Shown: positions 44,840-53,992 of the stretch, piece by piece
How the letters are laid out: each line of letters opens with the position of its first letter
Position numbering within the stretch: position 1 is the stretch's first letter
Origin: Streptomyces sp. B21-105
GTDB lineage: Bacteria > Actinomycetota > Actinomycetes > Streptomycetales > Streptomycetaceae
NCBI RefSeq assembly: GCF_036898465.1
Contig: NZ_JARUMJ010000001.1
Coordinates: 8,742,001-8,806,000, forward strand
Length of the DNA: 64,000 nt
Reading direction: 5' to 3'
Translations under genes and position numbers: made by a program
Notes under the pieces: generated by a model
Told to the model about the DNA's origin: nothing
Database searches by the model: none
What the model saw: only the letters and a program-made list of their open reading frames with translations

Positions 44840-44915
44840 GTCGGACGTTTCCTTTCGGGAATGATGACCACAGATCAGAAGGCGGTGACGTTCACCGCGC
44901 AGGGGGACGACGGGT

Positions 44916-46610
44916 TCAGACGGATGCCTCGGCCCGGATACGGCGCAGACGGTGCATGACCTCGTTGGCGCCGCGTCCGAAGTAGTCGTGAAGCTCCCGG
45001 TACTCGGCGAACAGGCGGTCGTAGGCCGCCGCCCGCTCGGGGTCGGGCTGGTAGACCGCCGGACGGGCCTTGCCCATGGCGTGGGCGGCGGCCCTGATGT
45101 CCGGGTACGAGCCGGCCGCGACCGCCGCGTGCATGGCCGCGCCGAGGGCCGGTCCCTGCGTCGAGTCGATGACGCCGAGGGGCAGGCGGGTGACGTCGGA
45201 GTAGATCTGCATCAGCAGCGCGTTCTTCGTCAGACCGCCCGCGATGATCAGCTCGCGCACCGGCACGCCGGAGTTCTCGAAGGCCTCGATGATGGTGCGG
45301 GTGCCGAAGGCGGTGGCCTCCAGCAGCGCCCGGTAGACGTCCTCGGGACGGGTGGACAGCGTCAGGCCCACGATGATGCCGCTGAGGTCGTGGTCGACCA
45401 GGACGGAGCGGTTGCCGCTCTGCCAGTCCAGTGCGATCAGTCCGTGCTCGCCGATCTTCTGCTCGGCCGCGAGCGCGGTGAGGTGCTGGTGCGCGTCGCG
45501 TCCCAGCGCGGCCGCCTCCTCGGCGTACGACGCCGGGAAGCCGGTGCGCACGAACCAGCCGAAGATGTCGCCGACGCCGCTCTGCCCGGCCTCGTAGCCC
45601 CACAGGCCCGGCAGGATGCCGCCGTCGACGACGCCGCACATGCCCGGCACCTCGGCCCACTGGTCGGAGCTCATGACGTGGCAGGTGGAGGTGCCCATGA
45701 TGGCCACCATCCGGCCCGGCTCCACCGCGGTCGCGGCGGGCGCCGTCACGTGTGCGTCGACGTTGCCGACGCACACGGCGATGCCCTCGGGCAGGCCCGT
45801 CCAGGCCGCCGCCTCGGCGGTCAGCCGCCCCGCCAGATCGCCGAGCTGCCCGATCGGGTGCTCCAGCTTGGTCGTCACGAAGTCGGCGAAGTCGGGGTTG
45901 AGCGCCGCGAGGTACTCCGGCGACGGGTAGACGCCGTCCTGCAGCTGGCCCTTGTAGCCGGCGGTGCAGGCGTTGCGGACGTAGGTGCCGGACAGCTGCC
46001 AGACGATCCAGTCCGCGGCCTCCACCCAGCGCTCGGTGCGGGCGTAGATCTCCGGGTCCTCCTCGAGGAGCTGCAGCGCCTTCGCGAACTCCCACTCCGA
46101 GGAGATCTTGCCGCCGTAGCGCTTGATCCACGGCTCCTTGCGCTCGGCGGCCAGCGCCGTGATGCGGTCGGCCTGGGCCTGGGCGGCGTGGTGACGCCAC
46201 AGCTTGACGTAGGCGTGCGGACGGCCGGCGAGCTCCGGCAGCTCGCACAGGGGGGTGCCGTCGGCGAGCGTCGGCACCATCGTGCACGCGGTGAAGTCCG
46301 TGCCGATCCCCACCACCTGCTCGGGGCGGACTCCCGAGCGGGCCAGCGCCTCGGGCACCGCGATGCGCAGGACGTCGATGTAGTCGCTGGGCACCTGCAG
46401 CGCCCAGTCCGGCGGCAGCGAGGTCCCGTCGGGCAGCTCCCGGTCGAGCACGGCGTGCGTGTACGCGTGCTCGGACGCGGCGAGCTCGGCGCCGTCGGAG
46501 ACCCGGACCACCACGGCCCGCCCGGACAGCGTGCCGTAGTCGACTCCGATGACATAGGTGTCGGGACGGGACTCTTCCCCGCGCTCGTCCTGGATCTCGG
46601 CGTTCACCAC
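44916..46610 (-). CDS. araB: Ribulokinase
   Basis: The product is 564 residues of the FGGY carbohydrate kinase family. It phosphorylates L-ribulose with ATP. Visible motifs are [21 protein letters not shown] (phosphate-binding loop), [23 protein letters not shown], and the C-terminal ATP-site motif [20 protein letters not shown]. The start is at GTG 46610 or GTG 46607, with only a weak ribosome site. It heads the leftward araB-araA-araD operon. Confidence 0.95.
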   Translation of the reverse strand: MVNAEIQDERGEESRPDTYVIGVDYGTLSGRAVVVRVSDGAELAASEHAYTHAVLDRELPDGTSLPPDWALQVPSDYIDVLRIAVPEALARSGVRPEQVVGIGTDFTACTMVPTLADGTPLCELPELAGRPHAYVKLWRHHAAQAQADRITALAAERKEPWIKRYGGKISSEWEFAKALQLLEEDPEIYARTERWVEAADWIVWQLSGTYVRNACTAGYKGQLQDGVYPSPEYLAALNPDFADFVTTKLEHPIGQLGDLAGRLTAEAAAWTGLPEGIAVCVGNVDAHVTAPAATAVEPGRMVAIMGTSTCHVMSSDQWAEVPGMCGVVDGGILPGLWGYEAGQSGVGDIFGWFVRTGFPASYAEEAAALGRDAHQHLTALAAEQKIGEHGLIALDWQSGNRSVLVDHDLSGIIVGLTLSTRPEDVYRALLEATAFGTRTIIEAFENSGVPVRELIIAGGLTKNALLMQIYSDVTRLPLGVIDSTQGPALGAAMHAAVAAGSYPDIRAAAHAMGKARPAVYQPDPERAAAYDRLFAEYRELHDYFGRGANEVMHRLRRIRAEASV

Positions 46611-46624
46611 CGGACCGCCCTTCT

Positions 46625-46652
46625 GTTCGGTATGACAATCAACGTTCGGTAT
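46625..46652. promoter_or_regulatory. Direct repeat GTTCGGTAT upstream of araB
   Basis: Two identical 9-base words, GTTCGGTAT at 46625-46633 and 46644-46652, lie 19 bases apart start to start, 14 bases upstream of araB. Same-face spacing (about two helical turns) suggests binding of a regulator as tandem subunits. It does not resemble the TGTGACCGGTCACA palindrome of the nearby LacI genes. Confidence 0.45.
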
Positions 46653-46730
46653 TGCGGATAGGGGAAAGGTAACCGGTGGTGTGGAGGATGGGGAAGGCCG
46701 GGGCCCATGAAGACCCCGGCCGGGGTGATG

Positions 46731-49289
46731 TCAGCCGTTGAGCGGCGCGACGGTCACCTTGTCGATGTCGGGCGCGTACTTGCTGGAATTTGCGAAGGTG
46801 ACGGTGTTGACGCCGGCCTTCAGGGTGACCGGGACCGGCAGGTCCCAGAAGTTGGACCAGCTGTAGGAGTTGCGGAACATCACCGTGTTCGTGGTGCCGT
46901 TCACCGAAATGTCCGCCGCCCTGGAGATGACGTTGGTGTTGTAGTTCCCGGAGCCGGCGACCTCGTTGTTCGCATAGCGCACGTTCATCACGTAGCGCCC
47001 GGCCGCGGGGGCCTTCACCTGGAAGGTGAGGGTGTTGGCGGCGCCCAGGCCGATGTGGCCGACGTACTTGCCGCCCGAGGACCAGGTGTTGCCGGAGACG
47101 TCCGCGGTCCCGGCGAGGGTGGCGTCCTCGGCCTCGTACGAGGTGATGCCCGTGGTGTCGGCGCCGCCGGTGACGCGCAGGTCCCGCAGGGTGAGGCAGG
47201 CATTGCCGGCCGGGGCGGCGGTGATGCGGTTGTTGCCCGCCGACAGGTACAGCCGCAGCGCCTTGTCGGTGACGCGGCCCCGGGTGGCGGGGAGGGTGAC
47301 GGCGGTGGCGCCGTCCATGCTCAGGGTGCTGTCGCCGGTGGAGGAGTAGTCGGCGTGCACGGTGTAGTAGCCGTCGGCCGGCGCGTAGACGTCGAAGGCC
47401 GCCTTGTCGCCGCGGTCCAGCACCAGGGCGCCGGCGCCGCTGACGCCCGAGGCGGAGTAGTCGTAGGAGGGGGAGCCGCTGATGTCGGCGTAGGTCGCCG
47501 GGTAGACGGCGTCCGGTGCGGTGGCCGCCGTGAGGTCGATCTTGTCGAGGGTGACCTCGTTCGTGCCCTTGGCCAGGGTCAGCGTGTGCTGTCCGGCGGT
47601 GAGGGTGACCGGGACGCTCGCCTTGGCGCGGTAGGTCCAGTTCAGGGTGGACCCGTAGGTGAGGGTCCCGGCGGGAGCGCCGTCCACCGTGAGGGTGTGG
47701 GTGGCGGGGCCGCCGGACTGGTTGCCGTAGAAGACGTCCAGGTCGTACACGCCGGTGCGCGGGACGTCGACGGTGAAGGCGACCTTGCTGGTCGGCTGGT
47801 TCAGGCTGCCGACGTCCTTGGTGCCCGAGGTGGCGAAGCCGTAGGGGTTGGAGCGCGAGCCCTGCGAGTAGACCGTGCCGCCGGTGATCGCCGCGTTCTC
47901 CGCCTCGTACGTCGCCGACCAGGGCAGGCTCGCCGCGGCGGGCTTGCCGCTGCCGGCCGGGTTCACCGTGATGCGGTAGGCGGACATGGCGTCCAGGCCG
48001 GTCAGCGGCACGGTGACGCTGCCGTCCTTGGCCACGGTGGCCGTGGTGCGGGACACCACGGCGGGTGCGGCGGCCGCGCCCTCGTAACCGCTCCACGCGG
48101 TGCGCTCGACCGTGACGTCGACCTTCTTGCCGAACGAGGCCGGCACGTGCCGTATCACGGTGTCGACGGACCCGGAGGTGCCGCCGAGCAGCACCTGGGC
48201 CTGCTTGCGGCCGGTGTCCAGCGACGCGATGCCCTGGACGGTGTCGATGGTGTTGGACTGAGGCGGGGTGAGCTGGACGGTTTGGCCGGTGAGCCCCGCG
48301 TACCAGCGCAGCAGCCACCAGGTGCCGTTGGGGATGTTCGTCTGCACCGCGTTGTCGTTGAGGTTTCCGGCGATGTTCCAGTACGCCTGGTCGGCGTAGA
48401 CCTTGTTCCGCTCGAACATGGACATCCACTGGATCATCTGACCCGGCACCGACTGGTCACGCCGGTTGCCGTACTCGTTGACGCTGACCGGCAGCCCGGG
48501 GATGCCCGCAGAGGCTTCCAGGGCCCGGTAGGCGGCCAGCGTGGACTCGAAGCTCGACAGCGAGCCGGGGTCGAGCTCGTGCCAGGTGGTGATGTCCGGC
48601 AGGACGTCGTTGGCCTTCGCCCACGGGTAGAAGTCGCCCATGAGGCGGGCGTCGTAGTGCGTCTCGTTGGGCCCGGCGATCCTGGCGTCCGGGATGATCG
48701 ACCGGATCCTGCGGTAGACGGTGGTCCAGTCGCTCTTGAAGCTGTTGAGCGCGGCCGCGTACGTGGCGCTGTTCGAACTACCCAGCCCCGGGTACCAGTT
48801 GCCGTTGGGTTCGTTGAACGGCACCCACACGACATCGTCCGCGTCGGGACGGGCGGCGACCTCGCGGACCATCCTGTCGACCCTGGTCAGGTAGTCGGCC
48901 AGCCCCAGGTTCTCGTAGGGCCACTGGACGTAGTCGTCCTGCATGTAGACGTAGACGTCGCCGCCGCCGGCGCGGTCGAAGCCGGGCTTGACCGTCAGCG
49001 CGTCGCCGTTGGGGTGCTGCGCCCCGCCCTGCGGCTTCTGCACGACGGTCGTCATGTGCAGCGGGGTGACCAGTTCGTCACCGGGGACGCCGACGTCGCT
49101 CAGGCCGTACAGCGTCCCGTTGGCGCCGTGCATCACGGCGCCGGTGGTGCGGCCCAGGTCGACGGTGACCTGCGGGCCGGCCGCGTGGGCGACCGGACCG
49201 GTCAGGGCCGTGCCGGCCAGGACGGCGCTGAAGGCGACCGAGCCCATGAGGCGGCGGGCCTTCGGTGATCTGCGTGCGCTACGAGGCAT
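46731..49289 (-). CDS. Secreted clan GH-A glycosidase with carbohydrate-binding modules
   Basis: The product is 852 residues with a signal peptide to about residue 37 (VAHAAG). The (beta/alpha)8 domain (about 40-345) has the acid/base E160 in WVPFNEPNGNW and the nucleophile E272 in LPVSVNEYGN, as in GH39/GH5-like families. It is followed by a beta domain (to 450), a CBM6/35-like domain (YEAENAAITGG, about 461-590), a further beta domain, and a CBM35-like domain (YEAEDATLAGT, about 721-852). I cannot name the family; next to araBAD, an arabinosyl or arabinogalactan linkage is a reasonable guess. Confidence 0.8.
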   Translation of the reverse strand: MPRSARRSPKARRLMGSVAFSAVLAGTALTGPVAHAAGPQVTVDLGRTTGAVMHGANGTLYGLSDVGVPGDELVTPLHMTTVVQKPQGGAQHPNGDALTVKPGFDRAGGGDVYVYMQDDYVQWPYENLGLADYLTRVDRMVREVAARPDADDVVWVPFNEPNGNWYPGLGSSNSATYAAALNSFKSDWTTVYRRIRSIIPDARIAGPNETHYDARLMGDFYPWAKANDVLPDITTWHELDPGSLSSFESTLAAYRALEASAGIPGLPVSVNEYGNRRDQSVPGQMIQWMSMFERNKVYADQAYWNIAGNLNDNAVQTNIPNGTWWLLRWYAGLTGQTVQLTPPQSNTIDTVQGIASLDTGRKQAQVLLGGTSGSVDTVIRHVPASFGKKVDVTVERTAWSGYEGAAAAPAVVSRTTATVAKDGSVTVPLTGLDAMSAYRITVNPAGSGKPAAASLPWSATYEAENAAITGGTVYSQGSRSNPYGFATSGTKDVGSLNQPTSKVAFTVDVPRTGVYDLDVFYGNQSGGPATHTLTVDGAPAGTLTYGSTLNWTYRAKASVPVTLTAGQHTLTLAKGTNEVTLDKIDLTAATAPDAVYPATYADISGSPSYDYSASGVSGAGALVLDRGDKAAFDVYAPADGYYTVHADYSSTGDSTLSMDGATAVTLPATRGRVTDKALRLYLSAGNNRITAAPAGNACLTLRDLRVTGGADTTGITSYEAEDATLAGTADVSGNTWSSGGKYVGHIGLGAANTLTFQVKAPAAGRYVMNVRYANNEVAGSGNYNTNVISRAADISVNGTTNTVMFRNSYSWSNFWDLPVPVTLKAGVNTVTFANSSKYAPDIDKVTVAPLNG

Positions 49290-49347
49290 GGATGTCCTCC
49301 GCCTCCCGCGTCGCTGCGGGAGGATCGTGGATGGAACCTGGGGCGGA

Positions 49348-49375
49348 CCGGGGCGCGCGGGGAGGCGCGCCCCGG
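49348..49375 (-). terminator. Hairpin between transporter operon and the GH-A gene
   Basis: CCGGGGCGCGC and GCGCGCCCCGG (11-base arms, 6-base loop) lie 16 bases past the stop of the second permease on the minus strand. A smaller 8-base stem (CCTCCCGC/GCGGGAGG) follows just before the GH-A gene start and may hide its ribosome site. Confidence 0.65.
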
Positions 49376-49390
49376 GGGTCGGGGGAGGGG

Positions 49391-50245
49391 TTACTTGACG
49401 GCGCCGCTGGTGATGCCGGCGACGACCCGGCGCTGGGCGACGACGAAGACCGCCACCATCGGCAGGCTCATCATCACGACGTAGGCGAAGATGAGATGCC
49501 AGTTGTTCAGGTACAGCTGCGCGTTGGCGACCTGGTACAGGTTGAGCGGGAGGGTGGCCTTGTCGCCGCCGCCGAGGACGAAGAACGCGTAGAACACGTC
49601 GCTCCAGGCGAACAGCATCACCATGATCGTCGCGGTGGCGATGACCGGGCGCAGCAGCGGCAGGATGACCTGGAAGAAGACCCGGACCGGGCCGGCGCCG
49701 TCCATGCGGGCGGCCTCCTCCAGCTCCTCGGGGAGACTGCGGATGAAACCGGTCATGAAGAAGATCGACGTGGAGAGGTACATCCCCGTGTAGACCGCGA
49801 TCATGCCGAGCTGGGTGCCCGCCAGGCCGAGTTGACGCAGCTCCATCACGATGGTGATGACGGCCGGCGGGAGCAGCAGTCCGCTGATGCTCAGCGCGTA
49901 CAGCGTGCCGGCCAGACGTCCGGTGCGCCGGGCGAAGACCCAGGCGGCGCCGGCGCCCAGCAGCAGCACCAGGACGACGGAGGGGACCACGACCAGCAGG
50001 CTGTTGACGAAACCCTGGATGATCTTGCCCTGGTCGAAGGCCTGTCGGTAGTTCTCGCCGGCCTGCACGTGGTGCGGCAGCGACAGGTTGGGTTTGATCG
50101 CCTCGGCCTGGGGCTTGGCCGAGGTGACCGCCACCAGCCAGAGCGGGATGCCGATGGCGACGGCCGCGATGACGAGGACGGCCACGGGCTGCACCCAGCG
50201 CAGGGGGCGTCGATGTGCCGGCGCGAAGGCGGTGACGGCGGTCAC
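49391..50245 (-). CDS. Sugar ABC transporter permease (MalG type), second transporter
   Basis: The product is 284 residues with six membrane helices and an EAA loop LEEAARMDGAGPVRVFFQVI. GTG 50245 overlaps the stop of the first permease as GTGA. A long upstream frame is out of place because it runs through that permease gene. It is the last gene of the transporter operon. Confidence 0.9.
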   Translation of the reverse strand: MTAVTAFAPAHRRPLRWVQPVAVLVIAAVAIGIPLWLVAVTSAKPQAEAIKPNLSLPHHVQAGENYRQAFDQGKIIQGFVNSLLVVVPSVVLVLLLGAGAAWVFARRTGRLAGTLYALSISGLLLPPAVITIVMELRQLGLAGTQLGMIAVYTGMYLSTSIFFMTGFIRSLPEELEEAARMDGAGPVRVFFQVILPLLRPVIATATIMVMLFAWSDVFYAFFVLGGGDKATLPLNLYQVANAQLYLNNWHLIFAYVVMMSLPMVAVFVVAQRRVVAGITSGAVK

Positions 50246-51198
50246 TGGTTGTTCTCCCTTCGGCGCAGGCCGACGATGACGGGCACGGCGAGGACGACGA
50301 CGATGAGGAAGAGCACCAAACTCATCGCGGACGCCTGGGCGTACAGCCCCTGGCCGAAGACACGGAACATGTAGATGTTGAAGACTTCCGTCTCGCTGCC
50401 GGGGCCGCCCGCGGTGGTGGCCTGGACGATGTCGAAGGTGTTCATGGAGCCGATCAGCGCGGTGGTCACGTTGAACGTCACCGCGGGGGCCAGCAGCGGG
50501 AAGCGGATCGACCAGAAGGTGCGCCAACTGCCGGCGCCGTCGATGCGCGCGGCCTCCAGGACGTCGCCGGGCATGCTCTTGAGGCCCGCCAGGTAGACGA
50601 GCATGGCCAGGCCCATCCACTTCCACCCGTGGATCAGCGTCACCACCAGCAGCGTCCAGGTCGTCGAACCCAGCCAGGGTGTGTCCACCGGGTGGCCGGC
50701 CAGCGACGAGAGCATGCCGTTGAGCGCTCCGTCCTGGGCCAGCAGGGCCCGGAAGATGTAGCCGACGGCCAGGGCGGAGATCAGCACCGGGAGGAAGAAG
50801 ACGGCGCGGAAGAAGCGGTTGAAGCGGGTGTCACGCTCCAGCAGCAGGGCGAGACCGAGACCGAAGCCGTTCTGGAAGACGGCCACCAGGACCGCGTACT
50901 CCACCGTGATGCGGATGTCCCGCGCCAGCGACCCGTCGTGCAGGATGGCGTCGAAGTTCGACAGCCCCGCGAACCCGATCTGCGGGTGGAACGCCGACCA
51001 GTCGGTGAACGGGTAGACGAAGTTCAGCAGGTTCGGCAGCAGGAAGAACATGCCGAACACGGCGAGCGCCGGCAGCGCGAACCACCACGGCTGGTCGGGT
51101 TTCCTGAGGGGGCGCCCTCGCCCGCCCTTCCGGGACGGACGGTCCCGGTCCTTCGCCTTGGGACTGGCGCTGACGTCCATGGTGGCGGTGTCCACCAT
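50242..51198 (-). CDS. Sugar ABC transporter permease (MalF type), second transporter
   Basis: The product is 318 residues. A basic cytoplasmic N-terminus (KAKDRDRPSRKGGRGRPLRK) is followed by six membrane helices and an EAA loop LEAARIDGAGSWRTFWSI. ATG 51198 follows GGAGGT. It pairs with the downstream permease; no ATPase gene is present, so a shared ATPase such as MsiK is expected. Confidence 0.9.
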   Translation of the reverse strand: MVDTATMDVSASPKAKDRDRPSRKGGRGRPLRKPDQPWWFALPALAVFGMFFLLPNLLNFVYPFTDWSAFHPQIGFAGLSNFDAILHDGSLARDIRITVEYAVLVAVFQNGFGLGLALLLERDTRFNRFFRAVFFLPVLISALAVGYIFRALLAQDGALNGMLSSLAGHPVDTPWLGSTTWTLLVVTLIHGWKWMGLAMLVYLAGLKSMPGDVLEAARIDGAGSWRTFWSIRFPLLAPAVTFNVTTALIGSMNTFDIVQATTAGGPGSETEVFNIYMFRVFGQGLYAQASAMSLVLFLIVVVLAVPVIVGLRRRENNQ

Positions 51199-51275
51199 CT
51201 TTCTTACCTCCGGTACGGGCCCCGGGCGCGCCGCCGACGGGCGGCCCGGGGGACGGGCTTGGTGAAAAGCGCCGG

Positions 51276-52592
51276 TCAGAAGCCGGAGATGCCGCGGGCC
51301 TTGAGGACCTGCTGGAACTGGTCCTGGGCGGCCTGGGCGACCTGCTGGGGCGTCTTCTTGCCGTAGATCATGTCGGCGAGGGCCAGGTGCATGTCCGGCG
51401 CGGTCAGCGCGTTGACCTGGAAGACGCCCGTCGCCGTGGACAGCGCCTTGGCCTGGGCGATCGCCGTCTGCGGCAGCCCGTCGGGGTTGGGCACGGACGG
51501 CTCCACGGACACCAGCTTGTTGGCCGTGATGTACGCGGGGTAGTTCGGGCCGAGCCAGAAGGACAGGAACTGCCGGGCGGCGTTCTGCCGCTTGGTGTCC
51601 CCGGTGTTGAAGGCGACCACGCCGTTGGTCTGGTCGGGCGAGTACTCGGCGTTGGCCTTGCTGTTGGCGATCGGGAACCAGCCCAGCTTCTTGTCCATCT
51701 CCGCGGTGCTGGAGGTGGCCTGGATCTCGGACTGCAGCGAGGTGACGTTCAGGGCCATCGCGGCCGTGCCGTCCATGATCGCCTTGCCCTGGTCGACGAA
51801 CGTGCCCGTCCGGTAGTTCTTCTGGGCCAGCCCGCCGTCGAGGATCTTCGTCTTGTACTTGGTGATCGCGTCGACGATCGTCTTGTCGGTCCAGGACTCC
51901 TTGTTCTTGTTGAGGTCGTCCCAGAACGACTGCGGCAGATCCGTCATCTGCGCCTGCACCTGCCACTGCAGGGGCCACTTGTCGCCGCCGACCTCGAAGA
52001 ACGGGGCCACGCCCGGGACCTTCGCCTTGATCGTCGCGGCGGTGGCGAGCATGTCGTCGTAGCTGGTGGGCATCGCGGTGATGCCGGCCTTCGCGAAGAC
52101 GTCCTTGTTGTAGTACACGCCGAGCACGGCCGGGCTCGTGACGATCGCCGCGTAACGGTGGCCGTCGACCTGGCCGAGGCTCTGCTCCGTCTTGCCGAGC
52201 TTGGAGACCCAGTCCTCCTTGTCCAGCTGCAGCAGGTTCTTCGCCGGCTGGACGAACGGCAGCGTGCTGCCGGTGGGCTGCCAGAACATCAGGTCCGGCT
52301 TGTCGCCGGAGGCCAGCTTGGTGGGCACGTTCGACTCGTAGGGGTCGGGGATCACCTGGGTGGTGATCTTGGCGCCGGTGGCCTTCTCGAACGCCTCGAT
52401 GGCCTGCTTGGGCTGCGCGACGCTGTTCTGCGCGACCCACATCGTCAGCTCGACGCCCTTGAGGCTCGCGGTGGGGTCGACCGACCCCTCGGGCGCGGCG
52501 CCGGGGGAGGAACCGGCGGTGCTGTCGCTGCAGGCGGTCGCCGTCAGCCCGAGGACACAGGCGGTGGCAAGGACGGAGAGGGCTCTTCTCAT
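51276..52592 (-). CDS. Extracellular solute-binding lipoprotein, second sugar transporter
   Basis: The product is 438 residues with lipobox LTATAC (Cys21). It has a family-1 solute-binding fold (VELTMWVAQNS; MFWQPTGSTLPFV; VLGVYYNKDVFAKAG). ATG 52592 follows AAGGA. It heads the leftward operon with the two permeases, between araBAD/GH-A and the second LacI gene. The 158 bases upstream carry direct repeats (AAGCGGAGACGG twice, GGTGAGC three times) but no clear palindrome. The substrate may be an arabino- or galacto-oligosaccharide. Confidence 0.92.
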   Translation of the reverse strand: MRRALSVLATACVLGLTATACSDSTAGSSPGAAPEGSVDPTASLKGVELTMWVAQNSVAQPKQAIEAFEKATGAKITTQVIPDPYESNVPTKLASGDKPDLMFWQPTGSTLPFVQPAKNLLQLDKEDWVSKLGKTEQSLGQVDGHRYAAIVTSPAVLGVYYNKDVFAKAGITAMPTSYDDMLATAATIKAKVPGVAPFFEVGGDKWPLQWQVQAQMTDLPQSFWDDLNKNKESWTDKTIVDAITKYKTKILDGGLAQKNYRTGTFVDQGKAIMDGTAAMALNVTSLQSEIQATSSTAEMDKKLGWFPIANSKANAEYSPDQTNGVVAFNTGDTKRQNAARQFLSFWLGPNYPAYITANKLVSVEPSVPNPDGLPQTAIAQAKALSTATGVFQVNALTAPDMHLALADMIYGKKTPQQVAQAAQDQFQQVLKARGISGF

Positions 52593-52750
52593 GGCGTGAT
52601 CCTTGGTGGTGCGGAAGGGGCGGGGTGGGGCGGGCAAAGCGGAGACGGGCGAAGCGGAGACGGCTGGTGACACCGCGGTGAGCGGTGAGCGGTGCGTGGT
52701 GAGCGGCTGTCGGGTGCGGCGGGCGCGAAGGTCCCGTCGGTCCCGTCAAC

Positions 52751-53821
52751 TCATGCGGTTCTGGGCCCCGAGCTCTCGCGGAGGACGAGGGTGGTCTCGA
52801 CCGGGGCCGGCACCGTGGGCGGCCGGTCGCTGTCGAGTTGGCCGCGCAGCAGCCCGAAGGCGGCGCGGCCCAGTCCCTGGAAGTCCATGCGGACCGTGGT
52901 CAGGGACGGGGTGACGAAGGCGGAGTGCGGGGCGTCGTCGAAGCCGATGACGCTGACGTCCTCGGGGACCCGTCGTCCCGCGTGGTGCAGCGCGCGCAGG
53001 ACGCCGAGGGCCAGGTCGTCGTTGCCGCACAGGATCGCGGTGACCGCCGGGTTCTGGGCGAGCTTCCGCCCGGCCTCGTATCCGGCCTGGGCGTCCCAGC
53101 CCCTGCCGGACGGTGCGGGAGCCTCGACCCCGGCCGCTTTCAGCGCCTGACGCCATCCTTCGGCGCGGGGTCCCGCCGAGCGCCGGGTTCCGGTCGAGGC
53201 GGGAATCGCCACATAGTGCACCGTCGTGTGCCCGAGCGCCAGCAGATGGTCGGTGGCGGCACGGGCCGCGGCGCGGTCGTCCGCCCACACCGCCGGCCGG
53301 CGGGGTGTCCGGCCCGGCGGCGGCGCCTCGACCACCGCCGCGCAGGGCACCTGCGCCGGCACCCGGTCCAGGGCGGCGGCGCCGAGGCGGTCGTAGCCGA
53401 TCACCACGAGCCCGCCACCGGTGTCGGCGGCCGCCGCGATCGTCTGGTCCAGGTCGTCCTCGGGGGTCAGCAGCCGCACGCCGAGCGTGAAGCCCGCCGC
53501 CCGCGACGCCTCCTCCATGCCTTGCAGGGTGGCCGCGTAGCCGTGCAGGAGGGTGTCCGACGTGAGGACGGTGACCGACCGGGTGACGCCCCTGGCCAGC
53601 GCGAACGCGGTGGCGTTGCGCCGGAAGCCCAGGGCGTCGATGGCTTCCTGCACACGCTTGCGCGTCTCGTCTCGCACGCTCGGGTGGCTGTTGATGACCC
53701 TCGAGACGGTCTGGTAGGAGACGTCCGCCGCCCGGGCGACGTCGCGAATGCTGGCGGCCTTCTGCTGCCCTGGAGGGCGATCGGCCCGGCTGCCGAAGCT
53801 TGTGTGACCGGTCACTGACAT
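52751..53821 (-). CDS. LacI-family regulator, second of a paralogous pair
   Basis: The product is 356 residues with HTH ASIRDVARAADVSYQTVSRV and a sugar-binding domain ending VETTLVLRESSGP. It is a clear paralogue of the LacI protein encoded at 41333-42418. It lies upstream of the second transporter operon, same direction, and is divergent from the alpha-galactosidase gene. ATG 53821 is chosen because it matches the paralogue start (MSVTGHT against MDVTGHT) and lies 6 bases after its -10 box; an ATG at 53878 would lie upstream of the promoter. It probably represses itself and the divergent gene. Confidence 0.92.
   Translation of the reverse strand: MSVTGHTSFGSRADRPPGQQKAASIRDVARAADVSYQTVSRVINSHPSVRDETRKRVQEAIDALGFRRNATAFALARGVTRSVTVLTSDTLLHGYAATLQGMEEASRAAGFTLGVRLLTPEDDLDQTIAAAADTGGGLVVIGYDRLGAAALDRVPAQVPCAAVVEAPPPGRTPRRPAVWADDRAAARAATDHLLALGHTTVHYVAIPASTGTRRSAGPRAEGWRQALKAAGVEAPAPSGRGWDAQAGYEAGRKLAQNPAVTAILCGNDDLALGVLRALHHAGRRVPEDVSVIGFDDAPHSAFVTPSLTTVRMDFQGLGRAAFGLLRGQLDSDRPPTVPAPVETTLVLRESSGPRTA
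53803..53816. promoter_or_regulatory. Operator-like palindrome TGTGACCGGTCACT in the second LacI start
   Basis: The 12-base core GTGACCGGTCAC is a perfect palindrome inside codons 3-6, matching the site in the paralogue. It lies 27 bases (centre to centre) from the promoter palindrome at 53829-53844. Confidence 0.6.
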
Positions 53822-53827
53822 GCGAGG

Positions 53828-53856
53828 ATTGTGAGCGGTCACAACGTGCGCGTCAA
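53828..53856 (-). promoter_or_regulatory. Promoter of the second LacI gene with overlapping operator
   Basis: On the minus strand TTGACG (53851-53856), 17 bases, then CACAAT (53828-53833), 6 bases before ATG 53821. TTGTGAGCGGTCACAA (53829-53844), a palindrome with one mismatched pair, covers the -10 box and part of the spacer, which is a classical repressor position. Confidence 0.65.
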
Positions 53857-53992
53857 GGGATTGAAACCAGGGAATCACCGCCCGGTCACTCCGGCCGGCG
53901 CGGCGAACCCGTCACCCGACCGGCGCGGATCTCCAGTTCAGCGCCCACGAGAACCACCGCAGGACCGAACCGTCCCGGAAGGGGAAACTGCC

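Noticed and set aside
49391..50626. A 411-codon version of the second permease
   Set aside because: The additional N-terminal part is an out-of-frame reading of the preceding permease gene; the GTGA overlap at 50242-50245 gives the real start.
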